From: Voacanga thouarsii | Lineage: Eukaryota; Streptophyta; Magnoliopsida; Gentianales; Apocynaceae | Reading direction: 5' to 3' | NCBI GenBank assembly: GCA_026120185.1 | Contig: JANUWF010002342.1 | Coordinates: 6,185,501 to 6,249,500 of the forward strand | DNA: 64,000 nucleotides | Shown here: positions 22,291 to 33,290 of the stretch, one piece after another | How positions within the stretch are numbered: position 1 is the stretch's first letter | Layout of the letters: each line of letters begins with the position of its first letter | Program-made: the position numbers and the translations under genes | Notes under the pieces: generated by a model | What the model was told of the DNA's origin: nothing | Databases searched by the model: none | What the model saw: only the letters and a program-made list of their open reading frames with translations

Positions 22291-23690
22291 TTTACACTCT
22301 TAATCTTTTTAGCAATACCAATTAATAAAAAAAACCTTTCCAACCTCATGTCTTTCTTTACCACCTTTTTCTATTCTAGGCTTTGTAGTGGCTTTCGTTA
22401 ATTATCTTGGTGACCTATTCTTTTTTCTTGGTAAGTGATGAAATATAGGATTGGTGTATGTAGTTTTCTTAGGTTAGGTCCTTCTTCTTGCACCTCTTAA
22501 ATTATGGCCCTCATTTCTACCTTTACCTAACCTCAAACTCTTCCTTCCTTTTCACTTTATTGAAATTTTTGGATAGCATTTCATAGGATGTTTTTTCCAA
22601 CCCTTATTTTATTGCTCATACAATAGAGGTGCATTTTTATATTTATTTCTCATTTTAGGGCTATCTCTTCTTTTAGTATCCAGTGAGACTTGGCCTTAGT
22701 TAGATTTCAATCCCATAATATCCCTTTTCATGGTATCTATTTTTGCTTTGAAAGTTTTAAAGACATGTTGAATATCAAATGAATCTTGAGATATTATGGT
22801 GGAAATTTTAAGGGTTCTCACTTGGGAAAATTTAGATAGAAATGAAAAATAATTTCTCGCAATCACTCATTCACGTGTATCCATTCAAGAATTGTTATTT
22901 AGTCCTCGTGTTTAATTCTCTTTTGGCTTTTATAAGAATAATTTCATCCTCTTTCCCTTTTCAATTTACTTAATTTCTCAACAAATCTCTTCCACGAAAA
23001 CCTCCCATTTGCTTAGGAGTTAGTCCAAACTTTGATAAGTTTATTGACCTTCTAAGGATAGTCAACTAGAAGTCTTAGATAGAAATGAGCAACAACTAAC
23101 AAGGTCATAAGAAATAAGCCAAATAAAGATGATTCAATGAATTTGAGAGTTCAACAACCTCAATTTAGCACTTGATGGAAAACAAGACTCAACTAGTAAG
23201 AATAATTTCATAGAAGCATAAGGAGTCCAAATATCATAGCATTCAAGAACAAGAATAAGACTTGATGAACATAGATGGCCAATGAACATGAACAAGAATT
23301 TTTCACAGCCAAGATGGCTCAATTGGACAAGTAATTTCCTATATTATGTGTATTCAAATGATAATCAACTATAGAATGAGTTTGCAAAAGATTTGACCAC
23401 AATTCAATTCACAAGTCCGTTCAAACTAAATATCAAACACCTTATATGCTATTCTCGGAACTCAAAATATAGCAAAACTTTAAAGCAAATCTAGCCTAAA
23501 TATTCAACAACACATAAGAAATTTTCAATCTCTAATGTTATACTAACAACAAGGCACACGTTAGGCATGAAAAATGCAAGAAATCTTAAAGAAAAATTAC
23601 CTTTTTTGAAGCTCAAGTTTGAGTTACGAGATTCACTGTTTTTTGAAGCCCTTCTCCTTAGATCCAAGCTTTGGTAAGGATCAAAGTTCT
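22291..23690 (-). pseudogene. Degenerate gag region of the Gypsy element
   Basis: This lies between primer site and protease. Minus-strand reading shows only basic, Lys/Arg-rich pieces (about 22700-22450) and no intact motif I can name; I do not see a clear CCHC knuckle. It is assigned to gag by position. Confidence 0.5.
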
Positions 23691-23691
23691 C

Positions 23692-23707
23692 CTAACTCTA
23701 ATACCAA
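23692..23707 (-). other. Primer binding site (initiator Met-tRNA type)
   Basis: On the minus strand TTGGTATTAGAGTTAG follows the 5' LTR by 14 bases. It matches the TGGTATCAGAGC primer site with one change (C to T) in the core. Confidence 0.72.
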
Positions 23708-23721
23708 CTTTGGCATGAGGT

Positions 23722-24805
23722 TGAGGGTTGATTTAAAAGGTAAATTTCGTGGCTAAAATTAGAAAAATTTACAAGACTCACTTAATGTATAAAATAGTGA
23801 TATTTATACACACACCTAACTCAAAAAACTAGTACCTTAAGACAAAATAAAGACACCAAAACTTAAGAGTAATGAATTAAGTTATTCAAATCACAGTTAA
23901 AAACCCTTAATTCTACTAAGAGATCAAGAATACTTTGAAGAAGAGATTTAGGCAACCAATTTGATATCTAACAAGAACAATAGATTATGAAGAATCTAAT
24001 ACTCAACTTAGCAAGCTAATTAATATATCCTAATGTTTTTATAGACTAGATTCAAAGGAAAAGACTAAACCCTAAGAATGGTCTTCATGGTCATAAAAAT
24101 ACTAAAAAGGAATCACCTCTCAAAGCTCTCAAAAAAAGATTTTGAATCAACTCCAAATATCCTAAGTTCAAACTTATGTTTAGAATATTATAATAAGGTA
24201 TATATAGAGACCCAACCCTAAACTATTTTAAGGTTACAAACTTTGATTCAAGGAGACTTAAAAGTAAGTTTGTTAGTCTCAAAATACATTAGAAACCATA
24301 GTAAATTAAAAAGGAATCGAAACTAAATTAAGTTAAGTTTTACAATATTTTTAGGGATATCGAACAGCTATGCACATAGGGTGCATAGCCGTGCCACAGT
24401 CAAGCTGTTGCAAAACTAGTGTGTGCATGGGCAACTACATGGCTAGGCCGTGCATCTGGCTGTGCACTCAAACTTCTGGGCGTTTGTGATTCTGCAATTT
24501 GCATGGCTTGGTGCATGCTCTTCCATTTAAGTTGTGTAGCCCATGTTTCTGCACTCCAAATTTGATCTCCATGCTCTCATTTACTTTGCAATGAGAGCCC
24601 TTGACCCTACATATGAATTGGAGATCGCTTTGAGCCCCTTTTGGCCTTCTTTTTTGCCCTTATTTCTTCATAATCCTCACTTGCTTGAAATGCCTTTTGA
24701 TCTCCCTTGTAATTTGAAAAATTTCTAAGGCACTATGGAATATAACTTGAATCTATTTCTCCCTTCTTTGGCTATGGCTTCTTTCTTGGGTAGATTCCCA
24801 TGAAA
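23722..24805 (-). repeat. 5' LTR of the gag-protease Gypsy element
   Basis: On the minus strand it starts near TCATGGGAATCTACC and ends AAATCAACCCTCA, 1084 bp. It aligns with 20391-21518, with many scattered differences, which implies an old insertion. Confidence 0.83.
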
Positions 24806-24914
24806 ACATGTCTTGGCTCAACTTAATTTTAAGTACTAAAGAACTCAAAAAATCACCTCCATGTGATATTGTTTTGACTAATTAATAAAATTAACTAAAG
24901 GTTTTTGAAGCATA

Positions 24915-25257
24915 TGTAATGCCCCATTTTTTTATGCTCAAATACCACAGCTTCCGTATCAATCTTTAAAATTAAGAATATTTTTTAGTCATGTCATTTA
25001 CTGTAATGCTTTGTGAGTTTTATTTTTTTGATTCCTGTTAGTTTTACTACTAGAAAATTAGTGATCCCGGTGCTCATCCTCCAGCAACATATCATCACAT
25101 GTGATGTGGCCAACATGCTTGAATAAATCACCCAAAAGGAGTTAACATTATCCTTACTAGATATATTATCAGTTGTAGGGCTTGTTTGTTCTATAGTTGT
25201 CTCCGTTGGTGCTAGTTCTATGTTTAAGTATTGTATGAGTTAGCTAAACTATTGTAG
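24915..25257 (+). mobile_element. Truncated Gypsy LTR start
   Basis: TGTAATGCCCC at 24915 is the opening of a large plant Gypsy LTR. Only about 340 bp follow before a different LTR piece begins in the other orientation. No protein signal. The 24806-24914 gap holds nothing I recognise. Confidence 0.5.
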
Positions 25258-25860
25258 TGTAAGGCCCAAAAGTGGCCTTGTGTCTATTCCAACTTGTGTT
25301 GTCCTAAACATGTATTACTATACCCATGTAGATTAGGAAAGTTGCCCCATCCTAAGACTGGGGGGTCTTTATTACATGATAAAAAATCTAAAATTAAATA
25401 TATAAAAGAATTACATAAACCATAATAAACCTAGTCTTTCCTCTTAGTCATTAGTTAGTCCATAATAAAAGTCTAAAAAATATAAGTAGCTAAACAGTTG
25501 CAATATCCAAATTTTAAATAACCCCAAAATAAGCATCTAACGCTCCATAAAGAACACAATCAGAAATATTACAATTTTTTTTAGCAACAAATAAAAGGAA
25601 AAATAGGGTCCTAATGACCTTTAAACTCTGGTGGAGAATATGATAATCTTGGAATCAAAGTAAAAATGTGTAATATAATAAATTCTATTGAGTTCTCTGG
25701 TGCACATATAACTTGGAAATATTTTCATGATACATACTTTCCATCAATTAATTTTAATAAGATGTATCTTGCAAAATATAACAATAATTTTATATAAAGT
25801 AAAAGGAGTTACATCTTTTCTAAGTTACACAAGCCTTTGGCATCTTAAGGTAACTCCGAA
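25258..25860 (-). mobile_element. Truncated Gypsy LTR end (minus strand)
   Basis: TGTAAGGCCC, then GTTGCCCCATCCTAAG and GGGGTCTTTATTACA, is the minus-strand form of the LTR end seen in D, G and B (...AAAGACCC...GGGGCGACATCC...GTTACA). The partner end is not identifiable nearby. Confidence 0.5.
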
Positions 25861-26090
25861 AAATGAGAAAAGAAAATAGACTAGGTACATCCTATATTAG
25901 CCATGAAATTTGCAACTTGGTTGGCCACACAATAAATATGAACTAGCTTCACTAAAGAGAAATGATGCCGAAGATAGATAATATGCTGAAAAAGTTGCCT
26001 ATAAGGCCATGGCACAGCCTGATAACCATTAAACTACTGACACAATGCTAAAGAATCAGATTAAATGAGAATGTTATCTCTCAATACATT

Positions 26091-26560
26091 GTCTAAGTAC
26101 TCATTATCAATTTGGGATATCTATTTTAGCCCAATGAGGATAACAACCAAATAATTGATGTGGGTGTTGCCAAGCCCACGTAGCGTTCTCAGTCTGTGAG
26201 CGCAAGGCGTGATATTTAGTATCAAAACGGATAATTAGTCCCCAATATAGGAACTAAGTGTTACATCATGCGCGGTGAAAACTACCTCTAGAATCCTATA
26301 CTGCTTGATTGGCCTTAGATTTGGCCCCTAAGTAAAGGTCCAACAAGGATGTTTAGGCCTAAAGGAGGGGTGCATATAATACCTCAATCTCACATGAGAT
26401 TAGGATGGAAAGTGTGAAGGGTATTAAGATGGATCTAAGTACCTATTGTCAATTTGAGATGTCTATTTTAGTTCAGCGAGGACAATGGTCAAATAGTTGA
26501 CCAAGGATGCTGCCAAACCCATAGTTACACTCCCGGTCTACGGGCACGTGACGTAACATA
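26091..26560 (+). repeat. Two ~120-bp direct repeats, 340 bp apart
   Basis: 26091-26215 and 26431-26560 share TCTAAGTAC..ATTATCAATTTG, GAT(A/G)TCTATTTTAG, AGGA(T/C)AA and the GTCTRYGRGCRCG end. Between them, at about 26246-26311, is one copy of the 69-bp unit found four times at 8023-8298, and then a CTCACATGAGAT block. Probably remains of an LTR or its array. 25861-26090 holds nothing I recognise. Confidence 0.62.
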
Positions 26561-26692
26561 ACTTGAATCTTCCATTGTAGTTTATCTACTATTAAAGCAA
26601 AATACACAGTCTTGTTTATTTCTGTAAATAAAGGACAACACAGATAGGAAATAGGAAGATGTTTCTTGCTAAAGCTAAGTACCTCCTGCACA

Positions 26693-27004
26693 CACTACAA
26701 GAAAATGATACATCTAAGACAAAACTTTAGTGACGAAATTTTTTTTGGTCTTTTAAAGTACTCTTTAGCAAGGAAAATTTTTGTTTAACAACAAAAACTT
26801 TTTGTCTCTACAAATTACGATCTTCAGAGACAAAATTTTATTTTCTAATTAAAAGTGATGGCTTTAGTTAGGAAATAAGTGTATGAGTAAGGAAAATTTA
26901 AGCTTTCTCGTTAATGATGCATAATCAGTAACGAAAATTCATTTCTTAGGTAAAAATATTAACTTTGATCACTATTAAATATATCTTTAGTGACAAATTT
27001 TGCA
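26693..27004 (+). mobile_element. CACTA transposon terminal region
   Basis: CACTACAAGAAAA at 26693 is the canonical terminal inverted repeat of plant CACTA (En/Spm) DNA transposons. It is followed by repeats of TTTAGTGACGAAA/AGTAACGAAAATT words (26725, 26935, 26990), typical subterminal motifs bound by the transposase. No transposase is seen. The opposite end (TTTCTTGTAGTG) is not found in the window, so this is one truncated end. Confidence 0.78.
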
Positions 27005-27370
27005 TTTCATAGATAATACCAGTCCTTAAATTTTAAAATATTTTTAAAACTGGCTCCAAAAATTTTACAAATTGGTCTTTAAATTTTGTATAACTACAAA
27101 ATGACCGCAAGAAATTGCAGATTGGTTCCTAAATTCTAGAATATTTATAATATGACCTCAATTTTTTTTTAAAAAATTGGTTCCTAAATTTTAAAATATT
27201 TATAATGTGATACCAAAATTTTGCAAATTAGTCTTTAAATTTTATATAATCACAAAATGACCCCAAAAAATTTACAAATTGGCCTTAAAATTTTGAAATA
27301 TTTATAATATAATCCTAAAAATTTTACAATTTAGTCCCTAAAATTTTAAAATTTAAAATTTTAAAATTTT
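27005..27370 (+). repeat. A/T-rich degenerate tandem repeat
   Basis: About six units near 60 bp with the pattern AAATTGGTYCYTAAATTTTAAAATATTTATAAT..GACC. Units alternate between 'TATAATCACAAAATGACC' and 'ATATTTATAATATGACC' forms. It continues from the CACTA end into the microsatellites. Confidence 0.65.
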
Positions 27371-27379
27371 ACAATATGT

Positions 27380-27495
27380 ATTGCGTGTGTGTGTACACAC
27401 ACACACACACACGTACATAAATATTTGTATGTATTTGATATTTATAAATATAAATATATATTTTGTATATATACACACAACACACACACACATAT

Positions 27496-27535
<40 letters not shown>

Positions 27536-27571
27536 AATATATATATACACACAAACATATATAAACAAACA

Positions 27572-27609
<38 letters not shown>

Positions 27610-27700
27610 GTGTGTGTGACTATATATACAAATATATGTGTATATATATGTATAGTTTTGTCTGTTTACATATGTGTGTGTGTGTGTGTACAAAAAAATT
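27380..27700. repeat. CA/GT and TA microsatellite cluster
   Basis: Runs of (AC)n at 27394-27411 and 27476-27535, (AT)n at 27578-27607, and (GT)n near 27610 and 27672-27690. Long open frames here on both strands are artefacts of the dinucleotide repeats. Confidence 0.95.
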
Positions 27701-27765
27701 CTTCTAAAATAATTCAAATTGTGTCTGATTATCTTCAAATTTAGTTATTATACTTTTTTTAAATA

Positions 27766-28214
27766 GTTTTGACAAATCAAACGACTGCATCATTAATTTG
27801 ATACGCTCATCGTTGTAAATGCATTAGGTTTTTAGCTTTTATATAGAGATTATGCTAGATTATGTGGTAAAGTATATTTGATTATCTTCAAATTTAGTCA
27901 TAAAACTTTTTTTTATAACAATTTTAACAAGCCTAGCTAACAATTGGATCAATTATTTGATATAGTTATTTTTATAAATGCGTTAGGTTTTAAGTTTTTA
28001 TATAGAGATTATGTTAGATTATGTGGTAAAGTATATCTGATTACCTTCAAATTTAGTTATAATACTTTTTTTTATATTAATTTTAACAAATCTAATGATT
28101 GGATCAGTAATTTGATATACCTATCTTTGTAAATATGTTATGTTTTGAGCTTTTATATAAAGATTATATTGGATTATATGGTGTGTGTGTGTGTGTCTAT
28201 ATATACACGTGTGT

Positions 28215-28256
<42 letters not shown>

Positions 28257-28875
28257 TAATTTTAACAAATCAAATGGCTGCATTATTAATTTGATATACT
28301 TATCTTTGTAAATGCGTTAGGTTTTTAAATTTATATAGAGATTATGCTAGATTATGTAGTAATGTATATCCAATTACCTTCAAAATTAGTCATAAAACTT
28401 TTTTTTTTTTTAGTAATTTTAACAAGTCTAACAGCTGGATAAATTATTTGATATAGTTATTTTTTATAAATGCGTTAGGTATTAGGTTTTATATAGAGAT
28501 TATGCTAGATTATGTGACAAAGTATATCTTATTACCTTCAAATTTAGTTATAATACTTTTTTTAATTAGTAATTTTAACAAATCTAATAGTTGAATAAGT
28601 AATTTGATATACTTATATTTGTAAATACATTATGTTTTGAGCTTTTATATACAGATTATGCTAGATTATATAGCAAAATCTATTTGTTTACCTTTAAATT
28701 TGGTTATAATATTTTTTTAGTAATTTTAGCAAATTTAACAATTAGATCATTAATTTAATATGATTATTTTTCTAAACGTATTAGGTTTTGGGCTTTTATA
28801 TAGAGATTATACTAAATTATATGACAAAATATATCCAATTACCTTCTACTTTGATTATAATACTTTGTGTGTGTA
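27766..28875. repeat. Seven ~156-bp tandem repeat units
   Basis: An ATTTTAACAAATC(T/A)AA anchor occurs at 27766 (as GTTTTGACAAATC), 27921, 28080, 28259, 28416, 28572 and 28723; spacings are 155, 159, 179, 157, 156 and 151. Each unit continues with TTGATAT..TATTTTTATAAATG, CGTTAGGTTTT, TTTATATAGAGATTATG(C/T)TAGATTATGTG and CTTCAAATTTAGTTATAATAC plus a T-run. The 179-bp interval contains a (GT)n(TA)n expansion at 28181-28254. Units differ by about 10-25 percent by eye. No coding potential. Confidence 0.88.
28181..28254. repeat. GT/TA microsatellite inside a tandem unit
   Basis: (GT)n followed by (AT)n interrupts the third interval of the 156-bp array and replaces part of the unit. Confidence 0.93.
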
Positions 28876-29160
28876 TATATGTATGCGTGTATGTATGTGT
28901 ATATTTATATCTGTTGCATACATACATACATACATACATACATACATACATACATACATACATACATACATACATACATACATACATACATACATACATA
29001 CATACATACATACATACATACATACATACATACATACATACATACACACACACATACATACATACGCACGCACGCACGCACGCACGTACGTACGTACGTA
29101 CGTACATACATACATACATATTATATTTATATAATATAATATATATATATATATATATAT
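28866..29160. repeat. CATA tetranucleotide tract with CGCA and CGTA blocks
   Basis: A pure (CATA)32 tract covers 28917-29044. It is followed by (CA)n, CATA, (CGCA)n at about 29065-29084, (CGTA)n at about 29085-29103, CATA again and (TA)n to 29160. GT-rich words precede it (28866-28900). It begins exactly where an eighth 156-bp unit would continue. Confidence 0.95.
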
Positions 29161-29749
29161 GTATTGAAAATGTATATGTATGAATCTTTCTTTTTTTAAT
29201 CGATCTAAAAGTATAAACTATTTAATAAAAATAATAACATAATTAATAGCCTATAGATTTTTCAAAAAAAACGTCACATCTATTTTCACAATTCCAACAC
29301 ATACATTTAAAATTTCCAAGAACCATATGAATTTTTTGCCTCTAACACTCGGTTGGGGTATATTTTAACGTCTCAAGATATCATCGTATATGTTTCCATA
29401 TTCATCTAGATTTTAAAATATATTATCTATTATTTTTCAATTTCTCAAATCAATATCATGCATGTTTTCCAACATCATACACAAATTTCTATAATTTTCG
29501 AAATATGCAATAATTTTCATTATCCTTCACGTTATGTATAAAACAATTTATTAACAATAATATTATAGGTTTATATGCACAAAAATGAGTTTGAAAGGAT
29601 GATGAACTCATCTTGGGTTAATGGTCAACCTTAGTTAAACTCAAGCTAGGGGAATAATGTAGCTTTCGCCTTTCTTGAGAAGCACGTCTAGCATAGATTA
29701 AATATACTATGCGCAAGTTATGCTATCTCTGTAATTTCTACCGAGTAGA
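29161..29749. other. Unassigned AT-rich spacer
   Basis: No coding signal, terminal repeat or tandem array that I can recognise. Confidence 0.5.
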
Positions 29750-29912
29750 TAGGGCTGTGCATTCGGTGTACAGTTCGGTTTTCGGTTTCAAATTTCGATT
29801 TTTTATTTTTTTTTACAACAACCAAATCGAACCGAACACCTTAAAAAATTGAAACAACCGAACTGAAATTATTTCGGTTTGATTTCGGTTCGGTTCGGTT
29901 CAAACGAAGTTT
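29750..29912 (-). mobile_element. hAT transposon terminal/subterminal region
   Basis: TAGGGCTGTGCA at 29750, followed by many CGGTTCGG and CCGAAC words on both strands (29760-29905), is the usual end of plant hAT elements. Broken hAT transposase lies 0.7 kb inward on the minus strand. No matching TGCACAGCCCTA end is visible to the right. 29913-30587 between end and transposase shows no domain; it would be the 3' untranslated part. Confidence 0.68.
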
Positions 29913-30587
29913 AGACAGCAACAGTGGCCACCTAATGAAAAAGACAGATTTCATCATTTTCATTAACAAACCAACTTTAACACAAATGAATGCCTTTTCT
30001 TTTTCACCAATCACATCAACCAATCACAAATTATGCTCAATAAACCACTACAAACTCCATACAAATTCAAATTGGCTAAACCAAAATCAAACAAAATAGA
30101 ATCATCAACTCAACTCAACCCTCTTTAAGATCAAACAAAGAAATTTCATGCAGTATTTCAGCTCAACAAACCCGCAGCGGACTCAATTCAACCAATCTCA
30201 ATTCCACCCCATCAACAACCATCAACACTAATCATTAATAATAAAAACACATGCAGATGCAGTATTATAATCCTCCAAATGAACCAAATAATATAGTCCA
30301 CTGAACACCAATACCATTAACAATAACTATAATAGTTCAATTAACCAACAAATACAACCACAGTACACATAAACATAGTAAAATGAAGACTATATAAAAT
30401 TTCCCCTAGAATCTCAATAGCTTAAATTATCTTCAAATATCAAGAATGGTTTATTCATGGCCACTTTTTTTGCAAATTCTACAAAAAAAAAAAAAAAAAT
30501 AATAATAATAAAATAAAGAAAAATTTAGAAATCAGATGAAGATATAAATAAATATACATTTACAAGCATTAAAAATCTAAAATAAAA

Positions 30588-31795
30588 CATGAAAAATAGA
30601 TTACCATTATCCATTTTTTCTATAATATCAATGTCTTCTTCAATATTAACAGGTTTTGCTTCATTGTGCAACCAATCTTTGGCACACATAAGACATTGCA
30701 CCATTCTTGGAGTTAAAGAACTTCTAAATGTGTCAAGAACACGACCTCCCATGCTAAAAGATGACTCGGAAGTAACTGTAGAAACTGGAGCAGCCAATAT
30801 ATCACGAGCCATTTGAGCAACTATAGGAAATCTTGGAGTATTAAGCTTCCACCACTTCAAGATATCAAATTCATCTTCATCTTTTTCTCTTTCTTCACCA
30901 AGAAACTTATCCAATTCGTTTTTTGTATCAACCCCTCCACCCTCATTAAGAAACATATCATACTCACGCCTAGTGTCTACTTCTAAATTTTGCCTTTTTA
31001 TTGATGGCTTAACTGAAACTTGTGAAAGGTTAACTTGAAATTGAACTAGAAGATCCACTTGGTATCGGTTGTGGTGAGCTATAACCTACTTCAGAACCAT
31101 TCAACCTCTTGTATTCCTCAAATAGCTCATAAATACCTTACTTCACCTTATCCACAAAATTAATATTATCTGGATATATCTTTTGAATGGCCCACCCAAC
31201 ATAATGCAATTTAAATCAGGGATCAAGAATAACTGCATAAAATATAATGAAATTCATTTTTTCACAATTCCCCCAATACTTATTATATTTATTTCTCATT
31301 CTCTTTGCCATTTCATTTAACCCACTCTCATAACTGAATTCCCAACTATTCAATAATTTAACCACATCACTAAGTTCATAAAGCACTTGATTTGAAGTCA
31401 CATATAATGAGCCAGAAATTCATAATGTAAGTTCATAAAAGTGACCCAAAAACTTCACAAAACGTGAAATATTACCCCAATCTTCCTCACTAGGTAGCCC
31501 ACCATGATCAACCAATAGATCAAATTTAAAATGTGGATCTAAATCTTCAAATATTTCAAAGGCTTTTGCAAGACTCAAAGCTATATCTAACATCAAATAA
31601 GTCGAGTTCCATCTAGTGGGAGCATCCAAGCATAATAACCTCTTGCTTTCTATCTTTTCTATTTCAACACATTCCTTAAACTTTTTCAACCTACTAGGTG
31701 ACTGCCTTATATACTTAATAGCTACTCGAACACGACCAATAGAATGAGAAATCTCCTTGTGTTTATAGGGGTACTGTCTGCTTGATATGGCATCC
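30588..31795 (-). pseudogene. hAT-family transposase remnant (C-terminal half)
   Basis: This is the minus-strand remnant of a hAT (Ac-like) cut-and-paste transposase, of the group also seen in RICESLEEPER-type host genes. In order: SIGRVRVAIKYIRQSPSRLKKFKECVE-like (about 31755-31655), LDAPTRWNSTYLML-like (about 31640-31590), EDWGNISRFVKFLGHFYELT (about 31480-31420), FIIFYAVILDP (31250-31216), then the hATC dimerisation domain, DILKWWKLN..FPIVAQMARDILA..STVTSESSFSMGGRVLD and RSSLTPRMVQCLMCAKDWL (about 30870-30665). Stops and frameshifts separate the pieces; a stop follows the ILDP motif. The N-terminal BED zinc finger and the first catalytic part are missing. A TTTTATAG just before the first block could be an intron 3' site. 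Confidence 0.86.
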
Positions 31796-33290
31796 TATAA
31801 AATAAAGAATACTATGGAGACAAAAGTGGGATATATAGACTATGGAGATTGATCTAATAGCGTACAACTAGAGAAAAATATGCCAAACAAATGTGAACTA
31901 TTGTGTCCTGCAACAGTAATAACAAAGAAAGATGGAATTGAGCAAATGAAAGCAACATTTGATTCAAATTACTTAAGATGATTAAATTGTAAAATTGTAA
32001 AAATAGATATAGTTATTCTTGAAATGATAGTGCTTTCATGGCATTCGCCCACGCACACATATATATTGTGGGGTAAAATGTTTCCACTAAAGAAAGAAAA
32101 ATGCACTAGAACTCTAGCTTTGCTTGAACAGATTACTAATTATTGTTGTTGGATGCATTTTTTCCTCTAGAGCATTTGTTGGACAGTTACTGGGCAAACT
32201 CACTTTAGTTGCCGGTCCACAATTATTAAAAATTGCAAAAACATTTCTAGTTGTTGTCAAACTCCCTTTAGTAAAAGGCAGGTAGAAAGACTTTTAGTCT
32301 TCCACTAAAGAATGTTACCAAAAACTTTTGAACTTTTGTGGGCTCTAATGTTTCCATTATAAAAGAAAAATACACTAAATCATTATTGAACTAAGTAGTG
32401 ACTAGCTGTTATGGAACTCACACAAGTGGAAGAACAGATAATACACATACATTAGAATAAGACTATTTACACTACATTAGCTCTTATGCAAATTGAAAGC
32501 CCATGGAAGAACATAGAATAGAGATATTCTAGTTTTATCTAATCAAAATATTAATTTTTAACATAATTTTTTCTTCAATTTGCATTATTATAATGTAATT
32601 AAAAAATGGTTAGGATGTAATAATGAAATTTTTACTTGTAAAAATTCCTTCCATTTTGATGTAACTATTATCCAAAATTTTATATAAAGAAATAAAAATT
32701 TATTAAAAACTATCTACAAAGTAAAGGATTAATTTCAAAAACTATCTACACGTCTAGTTATCTAAGAAAGCCACCCCAAGTTCAGAACAGGATAAATGAG
32801 TGAAACACAATCTAATCATCATTTGAGAAGAGGACTGTACTCACTTCCTAAAGAAAAGATATGCTCTATTGAACTCTCCACCCAAAGAAACAGCAAAACA
32901 TAATTCAAGTTCAAACTACAATCTATCTTTGAATATGGCTTAAGCAAAAAATGCTTCAATCTGTCAGAAGTATGATTTTAAAACGAAATTTGACAAGCTC
33001 AAGAAATAGAATAAAGACTTGTGTACATTTTCTTGATTTGGGTGGTCTAATTGCACGACCTTTAGTGCTTGTTAAGGAAAAATTTCTTTTAATGGGCACA
33101 TATTTCAAGGCCAGATGTATACTAATCACTTTTCAAAATATCAAGTTAAAATGTAGTCTTCTACCATTAGGTCCCTTACACCATTCCACACCTATTTGTG
33201 CAAAGAAATGTGGAAAAAGTTCATTTTTACCCCCCAAAAAGGCCTCATATTGGTCTAAGTAGTTTTAACTAAAATCTAATCCTTCCATCT
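31796..33290. other. Unassigned region upstream of hAT remnant
   Basis: It could hold an intron or 5' part of the hAT element, but I see no BED finger or other domain. A 103-codon open frame at 32951-33262 (+) matches nothing I know and lies in sequence that resembles LTR text. Confidence 0.4.

Larger units (their letters stand above)
20391..24805 (-). mobile_element. Gypsy element with gag-protease only (minus strand)
   Basis: Two direct repeats of about 1.1 kb (20391-21518 and 23722-24805) enclose 2.2 kb. On the minus strand the order is 5' LTR (right), primer site, gag remnant, protease, Lys/Glu-rich linker, purine tract, 3' LTR (left). RT, RNase H and integrase are absent: the reading passes from the post-protease linker straight to the purine tract. 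It is a deletion derivative that could move only with help from another element. No clear target-site duplication is seen (AACTT left, AAACA right). Confidence 0.82.

Noticed and set aside
27353..27738. Several overlapping open frames on both strands (up to 108 codons)
   Set aside because: They are produced by CA/TA dinucleotide repeats; the translations are His/Thr/Tyr/Ile or Cys/Val/Met runs.
28760..29183. Open frames up to 131 codons on both strands
   Set aside because: They are translations of the CATA/CGCA/CGTA tract (repeating Tyr-Ile-His-Thr or Met-Tyr-Val-Cys); not genes.
30589..30816. 75-codon plus-strand open frame
   Set aside because: It is antisense to the hAT dimerisation domain, which explains its openness.
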